DNA of 64,000 nucleotides from Hydrangea macrophylla (GCA_033977485.1 CM066991.1:127181999-127245998); one strand, 5' to 3'. Shown: positions 21,601 through 32,156, counted from the stretch's first letter. Notes: a model not told the origin generated them from the letters alone. Program-made: numbers and translations.

Positions 21601-22512
21601 TGTGATAAACATGTCGCTCAACGGTTGGCACTGAAATCTGATCTGCGGGCAACCAGGCGTTGAGAAGACAATGGTCCGACTAACACAATCCAGGTTAGCG
21701 CCATACTTAGTAAGCCAATCCATTCCTAGGATCACGTCAAACTCAGACATTGACAGGACTATCAAGTCTGCTGGGAGATTCCTATCCTCTAGTGTCAAGG
21801 GACAATCCTTGCACACCTTACCTAACTTAACGGATACTCCCAAGGGCGAAACGGCATTAAGGGTCGGCTCAAGTGTTAGGGGTAGCAAGCCCAAATCACG
21901 TACCATCTTAATAGCTATGAAAGAACGGGCGGCACCGGTATCAAACAAAGCTCTAACTTGACAGTGAAATAAAATGAGTGTACCTTCCAAGTTTTGCTGT
22001 TCCTCTGCATTATACCCTGCATTGTCAGGGATGATGGCATTCACCCTAACCTGTCCTTGCTGTCCTTGAGCAGGCGCTCCATAGTAGCCTCCACGTGGTG
22101 CTCGACAATCCTTGCTTATGTGACCAGGCTTGTTACAGTTGCGGCAGACGAGGTCATTACGCCGGTTGGTCTTGGGGGCTGTGCAATACCTTGCAATATG
22201 TCCGGGCACTCCACAGTTAAAACATCCATCAGTGTTTTGTCGCTGGGCGACGGGCTGTGCCTGAGGTGGTCCTCGCTGTTGATTCTGTTGTCGAGGAAAA
22301 TTTGCTTGGGGCTTCCTTGTCCCATCCCATGTGCGCTTAGTTCCCTGATAGTTGTTGGTCTGAGGTTTCCATCCTTGATTGTTCCTTGATGATTGCACGG
22401 GAAAGTTCCTTGGTTGGAAGGTCCTGGGTGGAGGTCGATTCACTTGTGGTCCTTGTACAGGGTAAGCATCCTTTTCCAAACTTGAAGCAAGACGGACAAT
22501 CCCTTCAAACGA
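18655..22512 (-). CDS. Element 1 pol polyprotein: zinc knuckles, protease, RT, RNase H, integrase
   Basis: Open frame in the same frame as gag, separated from it only by the TAG at 22513-22515. No ATG begins it; the first near-cognate codon is a TTG at 22477-22479, and residue numbers count from there. Two CCHC knuckles at about 86-99 ([14 protein letters not shown]) and 112-125 ([14 protein letters not shown]). Aspartic protease [10 protein letters not shown] at 178-187. Reverse transcriptase about 350-530, with FIDD at 497-500 as the catalytic pair. RNase H begins about 640 ([13 protein letters not shown]). The integrase HHCC region starts near 850 and the DDE core follows (TMDFVVGLP, then SDRDSRF). 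The C-terminus IPLVKVQW...EASWELE is the degenerate chromodomain-like motif of Tekay/Del elements. All key residues I can see are present, and the length of 1274 residues is normal for this group. Confidence 0.93.
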   Translation of the reverse strand, partial: SFEGIVRLASSLEKDAYPVQGPQVNRPPPRTFQPRNFPVQSSRNNQGWKPQTNNYQGTKRTWDGTRKPQANFPRQQNQQRGPPQAQPVAQRQNTDGCFNCGVPGHIARYCTAPKTNRRNDLVCRNCNKPGHISKDCRAPRGGYYGAPAQGQQGQVRVNAIIPDNAGYNAEEQQNLEGTLILFHCQVRALFDTGAARSFIAIKMVRDLGLLPLTLEPTLNAVSPLGVSVKLGKVCKDCPLTLEDRNLPADLIVLSMSEFDVILGMDWLTKYGANLDCVSRTIVFSTPGCPQIRFQCQPLSDMFITSCLATIKTLSTELTINQIPVIQDFEDVFRSISGLPPKREIDFCIELAPGTLPISKTPYRMAPIEMLELKKQVQELEDLGFVRPSTSPWGAPVLFVKKKDGELRLCIDYRELNKVTIKNRYPLPRIDDLFDQLQGSRIFSKIDLRSGYHQLLVRPKDIPKTAFRTRYGHYEFLVMSFGLTNAPAVFMDLMNRVFRPYLDQFIIVFIDDILIYSRTEEEHKKHLQIALQTLRDNSLYAKFSKCEFWLQEVKFLGHVISQDGISVDSSKIDAVLSWNRPTNATEVRSFLGLAGYYRKFVEGFSRIAGPLTSLTRKETKYEWTDKHEDAFRELKERLTSAPVLAIPKSGEQFIIYSDASHQGLGCVLMQEGNVIAYGSRQLKPHEKNYPTHDLELAAIVFALKIWRHYLYGEKFDLFSDHKSLRYLFSQKELNMRQRRWMELLKDYDFSLQYHPGKANVVADALSRRPRLSVSLILIREWRALETLAEFDLQPVESGEGQHFGCLVVQPTLISRILEAQQSNEDLKLWFAKMSAKEPEIWSISTDGALRCKGRLCVPNDDGLRKNILDEAHKSRMTIHPGGNKMYKDLKRNFWWQGMKREVAEYVSQCLICKQVKAEHQKPPGLLQPLPIPQWKWEHITMDFVVGLPKSQQNHDAIWVIVDRLTKSAHFIAYSMTHPVERLSRMYLEQVVRLHGVPVSIVSDRDSRFTAEFWKSLQTAMGTSLNLSSAFHPQIDGQTERVNQVMEDMLRACVIEFESSWEKHLPLIEFAYNNSYHTSIGMAPFEALYGRPCRSPLCWAEVGDTQLLGPEMIRETNEKIQIVREKMRTAQSRHKSYADKRRKDLEFVVGDHVLLKVSPVRGIVRFGQKRGKLSPRFIGPFEILERVGKVAYRLALPPKMSGVHNVFHISMLRKCAHNPAHEISFEDIEVNENVTYNEGPVRILDRGVKKLRNKDIPLVKVQWKHHDEGEASWELESEMREKFPFLF

Positions 22513-23160
22513 CTAGCCCAGATGGCCTATCATCATGTGCCGGAGGTGTGGGTTGAGTCCTTGGTGGAATCGCTTGACCTTTTTGACGGAGGTGTCTATC
22601 ATGTGCGGAGCGAAACGGGAAAGTCGCTCGAATTGTGTAGTATACTCCCTGACTGTCCAGTTTCCTTGGGTTAGACTCAGGAAATTCCTCTCTTGTTGAT
22701 CTCTTTCGTCCTCAGGGAAATACTTCTCGAGAAATCGAGTCTTGAATGCTTCCCAAGGCATTCTCCTTGCAGCGTCAATCCCAATCGTGGCTCTCTCGGC
22801 CTCCCACCAGTCCGCGGCGGAGTAAGTTAGTTGAAATGCGGCTAGACGTCTCTTGTCAAGCTCACTGCACTCCAGGGCTTCAAAGATTAGCTCCAACTCT
22901 CGTATCCATTGCTCTGCTTTCCAGGACTCTGCCATGCCGTCGAACTTCTCGGGTCGCAGGCCACGAAATCGTTCCAACAGCTTATCACCTGTCTGCCTTG
23001 GAGGGACAAAGTGGTTGTTGCCATTGTCGTTGGTGGCATGATTGTAGGTATCGCCGATGTGCTCCATCCGTTGCATGAAAGCTTCGAAGACTCCAGTTGG
23101 GTCCATACCCTCAGGAATGGGTGCTCCCAGTCGTGCTTGGTTCCTTGTGGGTCCCACCAT
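22513..23160 (-). CDS. Element 1 gag (capsid), ends at an in-frame TAG
   Basis: 215-residue gag with the plant retrotransposon capsid motif: RPEKFDGMAESWKAEQW, then WWEAERATIG, then FLEKYFPEDERDQQ and LTQGNWTVREY. It begins MVGPTRNQARLG at 23160. The stop is TAG followed by TCG, after which the same frame continues into the knuckle and pol region without another stop. Related elements usually have gag and pol joined, so this is either one recent nonsense mutation or a readthrough stop. Capsid assembly would not require the downstream part, but the nucleocapsid knuckles lie past the TAG. Confidence 0.9.
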   Translation of the reverse strand: MVGPTRNQARLGAPIPEGMDPTGVFEAFMQRMEHIGDTYNHATNDNGNNHFVPPRQTGDKLLERFRGLRPEKFDGMAESWKAEQWIRELELIFEALECSELDKRRLAAFQLTYSAADWWEAERATIGIDAARRMPWEAFKTRFLEKYFPEDERDQQERNFLSLTQGNWTVREYTTQFERLSRFAPHMIDTSVKKVKRFHQGLNPHLRHMMIGHLG

Positions 23161-23563
23161 AGTGATCCGTGTGAGGTGTACCTATGAAGGATCTAACGAT
23201 TAGTTGACAATCTCCTCGGGGAAATGATCATACTAAAATAACAGGAAGCATAACATGAATCAACATCACAACCATAACATAATAATGAGATGATAACAGA
23301 AATAATCAAGAGAAACGATCTGCCATATATATATGTACCCAAAAGATGTACAGCGGAGTACACAATGGATCATCTGTGTACCGCGTAGTACATGATCCTA
23401 TACAAGATCTAAACAAAAGAAAGATATATACAAAACCACTACTGGTGGCTACCTATAAAAAAAAAAGGCTACGGTCAATAGCTGTCTATGTAAGCGTCAA
23501 AAGTAAGTGGACAACATGTCCTAAAGTCAAACGCAAAAAGTCTAAGTCCTAAAGGTACTGGAC
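23161..23563 (-). other. Leader between the acidic ORF and gag
   Basis: About 400 bp without a sustained frame. It contains the perfect hairpin arms gtacaca and tgtgtac around 23367-23390 and an AT repeat near 23324-23333. It could hold a splice acceptor or a reinitiation region for gag. Confidence 0.35.
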
Positions 23564-24487
23564 TCAAAAGTTGTCCACATCGGATCCATAGATGGAAGCC
23601 TCGTCCTCTGGGGCAACCTCAGACAAAACATCATCCTCATCCATGTCATCGTCATCCATCATGTCCTCATCCTCTATCACAACATCCTCGACCAGCTCGG
23701 GTCCATCATGCTCCACAACAGCTCCCAAATCTCCTGCATCAGCTGCCATGTCAGCCTGGGCTGCATCAAATGCGGCTGCAAGTGCCTCAGCCTGTACCAT
23801 AGCCTGTGCTAACTCCGGTGCTCCGATCTCAAATCCATGGGGATGTGCAGCCATCTCTGCGGCCCACTCAGCTGCTAGCTGTGCTATAACTCCTCCTGGT
23901 AAGACTGGTACTACTGCATCATCGTCTGCGGCTACCTCCTCTTCCTCTATCGGATAACCCTCTGCAACCACAATATCTACGCCAACTGGCACGTCCATAC
24001 CGGCTGGGTCCACGGGGTCCTCCTCCTCTGGATCATACTCCGGCTCCTCGTCATCAGTGTCCTCGTCCTCCTCATCCTCCATCTCCTCGTCGTCATCCTC
24101 TGGCTCATCGTCGTCATCGGTCTCATCATCATCCTCCGGATCCTCATCTGCTGGGGGTGCATCAGCCATGTCTTCCTCCGGTGGGGGTGGAGGTGCTGCT
24201 CTAACCTGTGCAAGTAGAACCTGGTACGAAGAACGGTCTCGTAACATCAGTAGAGAATCCTCCTCGATGCGTTTGAAGGTCTCCTTGCGGTAGATCATCT
24301 CCTGACGTATCACTTCTGGGTCCTGGGTCCCAAATCTCTGCTGCTCGATCCACATGTCTCGCTCTGTCTCTGCAATAGCTCTCTGTCTAACCTTCCAGGC
24401 ATAGTACTCTGGATCTGCTGGCGCAATACTACTCTCATACACATAGTGTCCTCCGAACTCATCTGGAACGAACAGCGGCGGTGCCAT
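23564..24487 (-). CDS. Extra acidic ORF upstream of gag (element 1 ORF0)
   Basis: Intact 307-codon frame in the same sense as gag-pol. Its ATG is only about 120 bp past the primer site, so it is the first long ORF on the genomic RNA. Residues 1-97 look helical and mixed-charge (EYYAWKVRQRAIAETERDMW, RKETFKRIEEDSLLMLRDR). P99-P103 are five prolines. About 104-160 is an almost unbroken Asp/Glu tract. The middle is Ala-rich (about 200-250, possible helix), followed by a second acidic tail ending SIYGSDVDNF. No transmembrane segment or enzymatic motif is seen, and I recognise no family. Element 2 has only about 150 bp at this position and element 3 about 170 bp, so the ORF is specific to this lineage. 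An acidic chromatin- or RNA-chaperone-like partner, or a captured host fragment, are possible inferences only. Confidence 0.75.
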   Translation of the reverse strand: MAPPLFVPDEFGGHYVYESSIAPADPEYYAWKVRQRAIAETERDMWIEQQRFGTQDPEVIRQEMIYRKETFKRIEEDSLLMLRDRSSYQVLLAQVRAAPPPPPEEDMADAPPADEDPEDDDETDDDDEPEDDDEEMEDEEDEDTDDEEPEYDPEEEDPVDPAGMDVPVGVDIVVAEGYPIEEEEVAADDDAVVPVLPGGVIAQLAAEWAAEMAAHPHGFEIGAPELAQAMVQAEALAAAFDAAQADMAADAGDLGAVVEHDGPELVEDVVIEDEDMMDDDDMDEDDVLSEVAPEDEASIYGSDVDNF

Positions 24488-24605
24488 GCTACCTGAAAAG
24501 GGACTACCTTAAGTCAGAACTAATCTTAATACTCATCTATAGAATCTCAAGGTTCTAGGACCAGATGGTGTGGGACAATCTGTGAGCGAAAAGGTATACA
24601 ACCTA

Positions 24606-24618
24606 GGCTCTGATACCA
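24606..24618 (-). other. Primer binding site of element 1 (initiator tRNA-Met)
   Basis: In the element sense tggtatcagagcc, seven bases after the 5' LTR end. It is complementary to the 3' end of plant initiator tRNA-Met. Confidence 0.9.
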
Positions 24619-24625
24619 AAAATCC

Positions 24626-26850
24626 TGTCACGCCCCGGAACGGCATAAATAGAGAAAAATAAATTTCCTTTATGGGTCCATAGGGAATGACGGGTGAAGT
24701 CACATGATTGTCCACACCACGCAGTACTAAGCAACAAGAAGTAATAGTGTAACAAGAATGAAGTCTAGGTTCTAATCACAACGTAACATAAAGTTAACAG
24801 AAGTTACTAACTATTACATATCAGAGTCTCGAATCAAATATAAAGCAGCGGAAGTACAAATGCCAAGGCAACATATGCCTGACTACAAAAAGATTCTAAA
24901 GCGGTAAAGACAATTAGCTACAATTCTAGTCTAGTCTTCAGTTGGCATAAGGGTAGTCCTCGGCGTAGTAGTCTTCTTCGGTCTGACCTCCGTCGGGGAA
25001 ATTCTCCACAGGTACTCCGTCACCGGCATAGTAGTCTTCTCCTGCAGGCCTTTCACCTGTGTAGTCATAACCAGGATGCGCTGGAACGTGGAAATGTCCA
25101 GCGGCATAAACGCCGTCAGCTTAATGAAAGCCGAGTGAGTTAGATACTAACAGGGTATCGACTATTGAAGTTATTACAAGTTATAAACCGTAACCAAATT
25201 AGAATTCAGTAAGGGTAACTCCTTTAATCAAACCAATGATCCGATTACTGTCGTTTTACTCATTTTAAGACCGATAGCACGTCTAGAGAGGGGAACAGAC
25301 TCGACAGTAGCTCAACTCTATAACACACCATTGCTCATCCACCGCTTTTAAGAATATATGCACAGTTCACCGCATGTCATGGATACCACGTTAGTCCATC
25401 CCCCGCTTTTAAGAACATATGCACAGTCCACCGCATGTCAGGGATATAACGCTTTAAACAACAGTACATCATTCTATGCCACGACTTAGCGACGTCTACC
25501 AGTGATCACGGTCCACCGCATGTCATAGACACCTTCGTCTGTCTACCGCTTTTAAGAACATATGATTAGATCATCTGGCTATCTTAGGGCAAATGGTCCG
25601 GTTCACCGCAAGTCATAGACACCTTCGTCTGTCTACCGCTTTTAAGAACATATGATCGACCAAAGCCCGCCCACGCAAGGTTCCCGAATCTTAGCAAACC
25701 TACTTAAGTTCAACTCTATTTCCGATACATGACAATCCCAATGTGGCCCGACTACTCTGAATGAAATGAACGTTAACTCCAAAGGATTCACGACTATTCC
25801 GTTATCTAACATTATAAACGTTATCTGTTAATCTTGTTGTTACTACGACCCTACGCTGCGTTAATTCATTATCATGTCTGTATTACAATAATAGAGCATG
25901 CTGGGAAGTACTGAACAGTAAATAAACAACTAAACAGTTATTACATTAACTAAACAAGTAAAACAGTAAACTGTAACTTCCAATCGATTGATATAGATGT
26001 CAATCGATTGGTATAAAAGTAGTGTCAATCGATTGGAAGAAAGTTCAATCGATTGGACCACAATCCATGTCAATCGATTGCATAAAATGTCAATCGATTG
26101 AGACATGAAAGATGTCAATCGATTGATATAGTGTCAATCGATTGACACTTCGTCTTCTTCGCAGAGAAGACTGCCCAGCAACATATAAACGGGAAACATG
26201 GTTTCTTCTCCATTTCTTCATTCAAAACATGTCCTAACATCAATATCAAGTTACCAAGTGAGTTTAGAACTCACCTTAGGCGTTAAGGCGTGTTTGGGAA
26301 TGTTTTGAAGCTTGAGCTTCAATGGTGGTCTTCCTCTTCTCTCTTTCCTCTGCTCTCTGCCTTCTCTCTTTTCTTTCCCCTTCTTTCTGGTCTTCTTCTT
26401 CTTCTTCTTCTTCTTCTCGTCTCAGTCCATTTCTGTGTGTGTGTGTGAGTGTATGTATGTATATATGTGAGTATATATATATATATATGAGTGTATATAT
26501 ATATAACACACACAAAATCCTCCCCTTCACTCTCTCTGATTTCTGTAAACAGAAATACGCCCAAAATGGGCTGGTATATATAGAGAGGGAGTGTTCACGT
26601 GGCCTCTCCCCAGCCAGAGCAAAAGAATCTGCCCAGCTGCCTCCAATCGATTGACATAAGTGTCAATCGATTGATACAATCAATCGATTGGTATAAAGTT
26701 CAATCGATTGGAACAATCAATCGATTGAGATAAAGTTCAATCGATTGGTATATAAAATATACCAAGGGTAAGGCCAAGCTCATACAAGTATTAAAAGAAA
26801 CATACAATGTCTTAGTTATATAATACATTACAAGAATACAGGGTATTACA
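24626..26850 (-). repeat. Element 1 5' LTR
   Basis: 2225 bp and nearly identical to 16382-18603. It carries the copies of both palindrome clusters (25981-26144 and 26644-26747), the hairpin block, the TATA box and the short open frame. As the upstream LTR it would supply the promoter. Confidence 0.95.
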
Positions 26851-26855
26851 GTTTA

Positions 26856-27530
26856 AATGCGAAATGATCATTTTTTGTCCGTCTCATTTGCTACACCACT
26901 GCGAACTGCACACCTCTCACCATTGTGGATGCTCTAACACCATGTCATTACAATGATGTGGTGTGACGCTAGGATCACAAGTAGATATCGGTTGTAACAT
27001 GGATACTATGTCACTATTTATAAGGAAATTTCCTTAAAATAGGGGGATAGATGGATGGACAAAGGAATTTGATTGGGTTAAGGGAATAACCCCTGATACT
27101 CAATATTTTTCCCCGAATAACATAAAGTCATGTGATCTCTAATAAGATAAGTAGCACATGACAAATAGTAGGGACATGACATAGTAATAATAAAAAATCA
27201 GTAAATACTCATCATATATACCAAAAAAATAGGAACAACTTGGACTCATATTATTAGAGTTGGGATCCTTTATTAGGGATGGCCATTTGGTCAGTTCTAC
27301 TGATATTAGTAAAATTTGGTTTGGTTTTGGCACAAAATTGTTTGGTTTTCAAGTGCACTCTCAGACAAAATTTCATTTTATGGATTGCTGCTTAAAATAA
27401 ACTTGCTATTCATAATAGGATTTATACTTATACCCCTGGTCCCCTCGGCTGTATGCTTTGCCATGGCCAAATGGAATCCCATAACCATTTTTTTTAAATG
27501 TACTTATTCCTCTTTTATTTGGCAGAACTT
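26856..27530. other. Gene-free DNA right of element 1
   Basis: No gene recognised. The sequence just right of the target duplication (gtttaaatgc) resembles the flank at 16338-16353, as expected for an interrupted locus. Confidence 0.35.
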
Positions 27531-27534
27531 GATG

Positions 27535-28065
27535 TATAGATGCGAATTGAGATGGAATAGAACAGATTGGGACACTATGCTGTAGTGGATGACACAACAT
27601 TGGAAGGGGAAAATGATCCAACATGCTATCCCTAAAGTCTGCCTTGGAGTTGCAGTCTATAGTCTATTGAGGGAGAGAAGCTACAGAACTTTTCAAGAAA
27701 TTTATACTCCAAAAGAACAATTTTTGCGAAACATAGTCTCACATATCAACATCCAGATTAGATCTCGGTGGAAACATCATTCCCAACTTAGCTTATGTGT
27801 ACACTCATGGACCTAAGGGTCTCTTTATGCTTAGAAGTCTGATTGGTTTGTTTGTTAACTTATTAGATTTTTCCTAAGTTTGTTTTAGACATAGTCGGCT
27901 TCTACCTTTTTTGTGTGGCTTCCTTTGCCACAGTCCTCATGCTCTGAGCTCATTGTTATATCTTGGGTATGCCATTTGTACATTTGTACAATCTCTTTCT
28001 AAAATATATTTACCATTTTCCGAAAAGAAATTTTTTTTTTTTTAAAAAAAAAAAGCCCAAATAGT
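27535..28065 (+). pseudogene. 3' end of a LINE (non-LTR retrotransposon) reverse transcriptase
   Basis: The translation reads MYRCELRWNRTDWDTML, stop, then WMTQHWKGKMIQHAIPKVCL and RERSYRTFQEIY, finishing RSRWKHHSQ. This is the C-terminal zinc-binding reverse-transcriptase (zf-RVT) tail of plant L1-like elements. An internal TAG at 27583-27585 breaks it. About 250 bp of 3' UTR-like sequence follows, ending in T and A runs near 28030-28055. The 5' part is absent, typical of a 5'-truncated insertion. Confidence 0.65.
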
Positions 28066-28239
28066 TATTTTTGCCATTTTCTCACAACTTTTTATTTATT
28101 TATGTTTTTTTTTCCACTTCTTTTTCATTTGGCAAAGAGAACATATTTTTCTTTTGTTTTCAATGGTAAAGATACTTTTATTTTTATTATATATAATTAT
28201 ATCTAATAATTAATATTAATTTGGTTTACTTATGGAATA

Positions 28240-28470
28240 CTTAGGGGAGGTTTGTGTAATTAAACCATAGCCCAGGAGGTTGGTGTAATTATCCCTTAAA
28301 AAATGTTTACTATTGTTTATTGTGGGGTAGTTTGTACTTTCATGTAATCCGTTATAGACGATACACAATCGTTATTGAGAAGGACGATCTGTGTAATTTC
28401 TCAAAATGTGAGGGAGATTCGTCTAATTAATGCAAACTTCAAGGCGATTTGTGCACTTAACCCAATTAAA
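28240..28470. mobile_element. MULE-like terminal fragment
   Basis: Repeated ggaggtttgtgtaattaa, aggaggttggtgtaattat and gtgtaatttctcaaaatgtg mark the same terminal family as 3605-3873. The boundaries are unclear and no target duplication was seen. Confidence 0.5.
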
Positions 28471-28480
28471 TATTATAGGG

Positions 28481-29023
28481 GTTAAAGCATCTGCAGTGGT
28501 GTTAAATTGGTACGGGAACTTAAGTTTTTTGACTTACAGAGTCATCCAATGGTGTTAGTGATATAGGAACTTACGTGAGTATAAGGTAGTGAAACTTAAG
28601 TTTACAATTCTATTAAATTCACTAACTATACAGCCTAAACGGCAAAGACAATGTCGTTTCATGCCTCAATGCTGCCCCAAAGTGGCCGACAAAGCCTTTG
28701 CAGCTAAGGTTTTTTTTTTTTTTTTTTTAAATAAAAAAGCTTCAACTTACATTGGCAATGCCGGCCCAACGCCGGTCGGCAAGGCCTTTGACGGCTAGGC
28801 ATTCCATATATATATATATATATATAATTTTAAAAGTGAACATTTTATGAAAAACTATATTAAAACATGACCAAACGGCAAATACAATGTCAGCCCACCC
28901 CAGTCGGCACTCTCTTTGCCGTTAGCTTTTACACCATTATGAAAATTTTTCTATCTGTATAGCAACTTAACTTAGATTTAGCCTATATCCTCATACACTA
29001 TTACCTATTGGAGATGCTCTTAC
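28481..29023. mobile_element. MITE with gcatctccaat-type termini
   Basis: gttaaagcatctgcagtggt and, inverted, cctattggagatgctcttac form the ends. The interior has two diverged GC-rich repeats containing ggcaaagacaatgtcg and ggcaaatacaatgtcagccc, interrupted by T and AT runs. Non-coding. Confidence 0.6.
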
Positions 29024-29059
29024 CAACATGTCAGCACGTGATATGTGTAGTCTAATAAA

Positions 29060-29140
29060 CTAAGGAGTAATACTCGGGACAAAACATTCACACAATTTTT
29101 TTTTTACACAACCTAAAAGATGTGTGTAGATAATAGTTAA
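29060..29140. mobile_element. Half copy of MITE family A
   Basis: ggagtaatactcgggacaaa followed by cacacaa and aacctaaaagatgtgtgtag matches the left arm of the 773-946 element. The right arm is missing. Confidence 0.5.
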
Positions 29141-29144
29141 CAAC

Positions 29145-29869
29145 TCATATACTTTGACTATACACATCACCAACGACTCCACGTGTAACATCACCACTGC
29201 GGACTCCACATGGGCTCACCAACACCAAACTACTAGCCCACTTCAGACGGTCCCACCCGCAAAGCCCACTGCAAAACTTCACAACTAAGAAGCTCGCCCC
29301 GAGACCCACTTCAGTAAGGCCACTCCGAAGGTCCACTTCGGATGAGCCCACTCCAAAACCCCCATCACGGTTAACCCTACTCCGAAACTTTATTCTCCAA
29401 AGGCTCAAAGTAGCCCACTCCAAAGCCCCACCACGGTTAACTCCACTTCGAAATCTTATTCTCCAAAGGCCCAAAGTAGCCCACAAAGGAAAAACACTCG
29501 AAATATGCACACACTCACCTCTCGGACACCCACCCTTGGTTCGGAAGCAGTGCCTAAGGGTGGTCAAGTCCGCTGGGATTTCGGAAATTCATGGTTAGGT
29601 GGCTAGAACCCGAAGGCATCTCCCTAACCTGCGCCCCATGGGTAAGGTTAGGGTTGGTCCCAAAGAGAGAGAGAGAGAGACACGTGACTTTCACACGTGC
29701 CTTACCCCAATCAACCCACAACCAATAAGCGAAGCTCATTACTGCAAAGCTCGTCGGAATCTTTGATCGTCTATGCTTAGTCGTGTCAAGATTGCTTAAC
29801 CAACTGCACCAATAGAAAATACCTCGGTTCCCTCCCTCACTGAAGCCATCTGTACGCCTCGACACTCGC
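29145..29869. repeat. C-rich repeat region left of element 2, 67-bp tandem units
   Basis: agcccactccaaa...cacggttaac...attctccaaaggc occurs as two consecutive 67-bp units at about 29346-29412 and 29413-29480. The remainder has a GA run at 29666-29681 and no recognised gene. Likely older TE sequence into which element 2 inserted. Confidence 0.5.
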
Positions 29870-30884
29870 TGTAACACCCTGTATTTTATTTTTCATTAAT
29901 AAATAAACATTGCATTTCATTTCCATGAATAATTGATTTAATTTCTATTTTGAAATATTTATTTGGGGGTTAAACCATAATTTCCGAAAATATAGAAAAA
30001 TATTTTCTATGATTTCAAAGCGATATCTATATTTTTGTACCAACCGGAAATTTATCCCTACGCTAATATTATTTTCTGCATGTTTATTTCAACCAGTAAA
30101 TACCAGTTTTGATTTAAATCTGCGCCTTCATCGCGTTTTGGGTGTGGGAGCACGTGAGCTCAACCACACCGTGCGATCCCCATGAGTTGCTTGGAGCCCA
30201 AATAATTTTTCTCTATATGTATACCACTCTCTCACAGTCACTCATTCTCTCCACTCTCTGCATCCCTCAAACTCTCTCAAATTCTCTCTTAATTCTCTCT
30301 TCCTCTCAAAAACAACATACACACACACATACAACATATACATATATACATACATAATCAAGTACGGGGAAAATTCTCAACAACGGAATTGTCGACGGAA
30401 CTTTGGCGGAAAACTCTCGGTCTCAATTCCCTGTATAATTAACCTCAGTGAGTATTATAAACTCACTCGCCACATATATATATATGTATAATTCAGTGTA
30501 TATGTGTGTATATATGTGTATATATGTGTGATACACCATGGAAGTTTAAAATTGGAGTTTTGCAAAACTCAACCAAATTCAATTCCGTGAATTGATTATG
30601 GAAGATCTTTGTCCCAATAGGCTACGGTTCGAATCCTACGCAGTAATTCATCCGTATCGCGACGTACCATTGATTTAAAGTTTTGACACCCTCACTTTAA
30701 TCGCGAATATCTAGAGATATAATCCATATTAGTTAAAATTGATTGCGTATTCTTAATCTACGCGGAAAACTGAAGAGAACCATATATTACATGTCCTGGT
30801 ACGATCAGAATCTGAAAATGGGTCTATAATAGCTTTGAAATTGAAAACAGGGGAAAAACGAAGAAGATGACATTCTGCAACAAC

Positions 30885-31025
30885 TCGCGCGCGCGATCCG
30901 CTCGCGCGAACCAATTCCCCCCTTCGCGCGCGCGATCCGCTCGCGCGAACCAATCCCCCCCTTCGCGCGCGCGACCCGCTCGCGCGATTTGTTCTCCCCT
31001 TCGCTCGCGCGACCCGCGCGCGCGA
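30885..31025. repeat. CG palindrome array TCGCGCGCGCGA / TCGCGCGA, 39-bp period
   Basis: 12-bp palindromes start at 30885, 30924 and 30963; 8-bp palindromes start at 30902, 30941, 30980 and 31005; a last CG run is at 31015-31025. Centre spacing alternates about 15 and 24 bp. It is an isolated CpG-dense island in an AT-rich LTR. The 3' LTR copy is at about 37099-37239. Confidence 0.88.
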
Positions 31026-31321
31026 CCAGGCAGTTTGAGCAGTTTCTGTATTTTTATATAAGGGACTGTTTGGAAAAGGTTTTAAAAGTTTTTAAGGAAC
31101 TGTTTGGCAATTATACTGTTTTAAAGGCTCACTGTTAAAAATTGGACTTGTAAGAAAGTTTGAGACCGATGTTTATGTTGAAAAGAATATTCAGCTTGAG
31201 ATTAATAATTGTTGCTACGAACTGTGAACATTGATATACATATTAGGGTCGAGGTTGTATCAACATGCATGTGTGGAATAAAGCGTGAAAAGAGTAAAGG
31301 GTGGCGTTTTGGTGTGCGACC

Positions 31322-31800
31322 TCAATATTGATCGGATAGTATTCCTGGTATTGGAGGCGACAATGTTGTGTACGACATAGATATCGATCGGATAGTATTC
31401 CTGGTATCTAAGGCGCGCGTTTCGGATATTGATCGGATAGTATTCCTGATATCCGAAGCGATGGTGATAGTGTTGTGTACGACTTAAATATCGATCGGAT
31501 AGTATTCCTGGTATCTAAGGCGCGCGTTTCGGATATTGATCGGATAGTATTCTTGATATCCGAAGTGATGGTGATAGTGTTGTGTACGACTTAGATATCG
31601 ATCGGATAGTATTCCTGGTATCTAAGGCGCGCGTTTCAGATATTGATCGGATAGTATTCCTGATATCCGGAGCGATGGTTGGTTGTGATCGACCTAGATA
31701 TCGATCGGATAGTATTCCTGGTATCTGAGGCAGTAGTGTGGTGTGTGACTTCAATACCGATCGGATAGTATTCCTGGTATTGGAGGCGATAGTGTAGCGT
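31322..31800 (+). repeat. Array of nine stem-loop units with an almost constant loop
   Basis: The core gatcggatagtattcct occurs nine times (one unit reads ttctt instead of ttcct). Each core is bounded by short arms that are mutually complementary but differ between units: agatatc/ggtatct, ggatatt/gatatcc, caatatt/ggtattg and caatacc/ggtattg. A tenth degenerate unit lies near 31820-31840. The same array is in the 3' LTR at about 37534-38012. Confidence 0.9.
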
Positions 31801-32072
31801 GTGAATTGGATGACTGAGTAGTTATTTCTCCTGGTATCTGAGATGATGTGTTGGTTGAATTGGGTTGTTTTAAAGAAAAGAATTGGCAAGATAAGATATT
31901 ACCCTATTCATGTACAATTTCGTACTTATTTCTTACTATATTCCCCCGTGATTTATGTTGGAATTGGAACCTTGAATATATTACTGTTAATGTTAATTTG
32001 TACCTTTGTTTTATATGCTTATATATATATATATTGCGAGCACATGTTTATTTTACTCACCAGCTTTCATAA

Positions 32073-32156
32073 GCTGACGGCGTCGATGCGTCCTGGACTT
32101 TATGTCCAGGTTTTCCAGGTCAGGAGCAGCCAGAGTTCGTTGACTATGCTAGTTAG
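32073..32156 (+). other. Short open frame in the element 2 LTR
   Basis: Twenty-seven codons between an in-frame TAA and a TAG, beginning ADGVDAS and ending FVDYAS. It has no ATG. It lies at the same position, directly after the conserved hairpin, as the longer frame in element 1. Confidence 0.25.

Larger units (their letters stand above)
16382..26850 (-). mobile_element. Full-length Ty3/gypsy chromovirus (Tekay/Del-like), element 1
   Basis: Complete 10.47-kb element in minus orientation. Both ends have LTRs (16382-18603 and 24626-26850) running TG...CA in the element sense (TGTAATACCC to GGCGTGACA). A perfect 5-bp target duplication GTTTA lies at 16377-16381 and 26851-26855. Order in the element sense: 5' LTR, PBS, acidic ORF, gag, zinc knuckles, protease, RT, RNase H, integrase with C-terminal chromodomain-like tail, PPT, 3' LTR. 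Comparing the LTRs base by base I count three substitutions, all transitions (16393/24637, 17111/25355, 18367/26614), plus three microsatellite length changes. That makes it a very recent insertion. The only visible coding defect is an in-frame TAG at the end of the gag frame. Confidence 0.95.

Noticed and set aside
23592..24293. Ser-rich plus-strand frames
   Set aside because: They are the antisense shadow of the Asp/Glu tracts of the acidic ORF at 23564-24487.
29145..29877. Two long minus-strand frames
   Set aside because: They lie over 67-bp tandem repeats in C-rich TE-like DNA and match no family; the second ends at the LTR border.
30753..31061. Arg/Ala/Ser-repeat open frames on both strands
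   Set aside because: They are translations of the CG-palindrome array (also at 36965-37273); the repetition is at DNA level and there is no protein family.
31322..31800. Possible CRISPR-like array
   Set aside because: Repeats are regularly spaced, but the intervening sequence is itself repeated and paired to the arms, and the context is a plant LTR.
31515..31889. Repetitive frame with NTIRSI-type repeats (also 37727-38101)
   Set aside because: It reads antisense through the stem-loop array; the repeat period explains the open frame.
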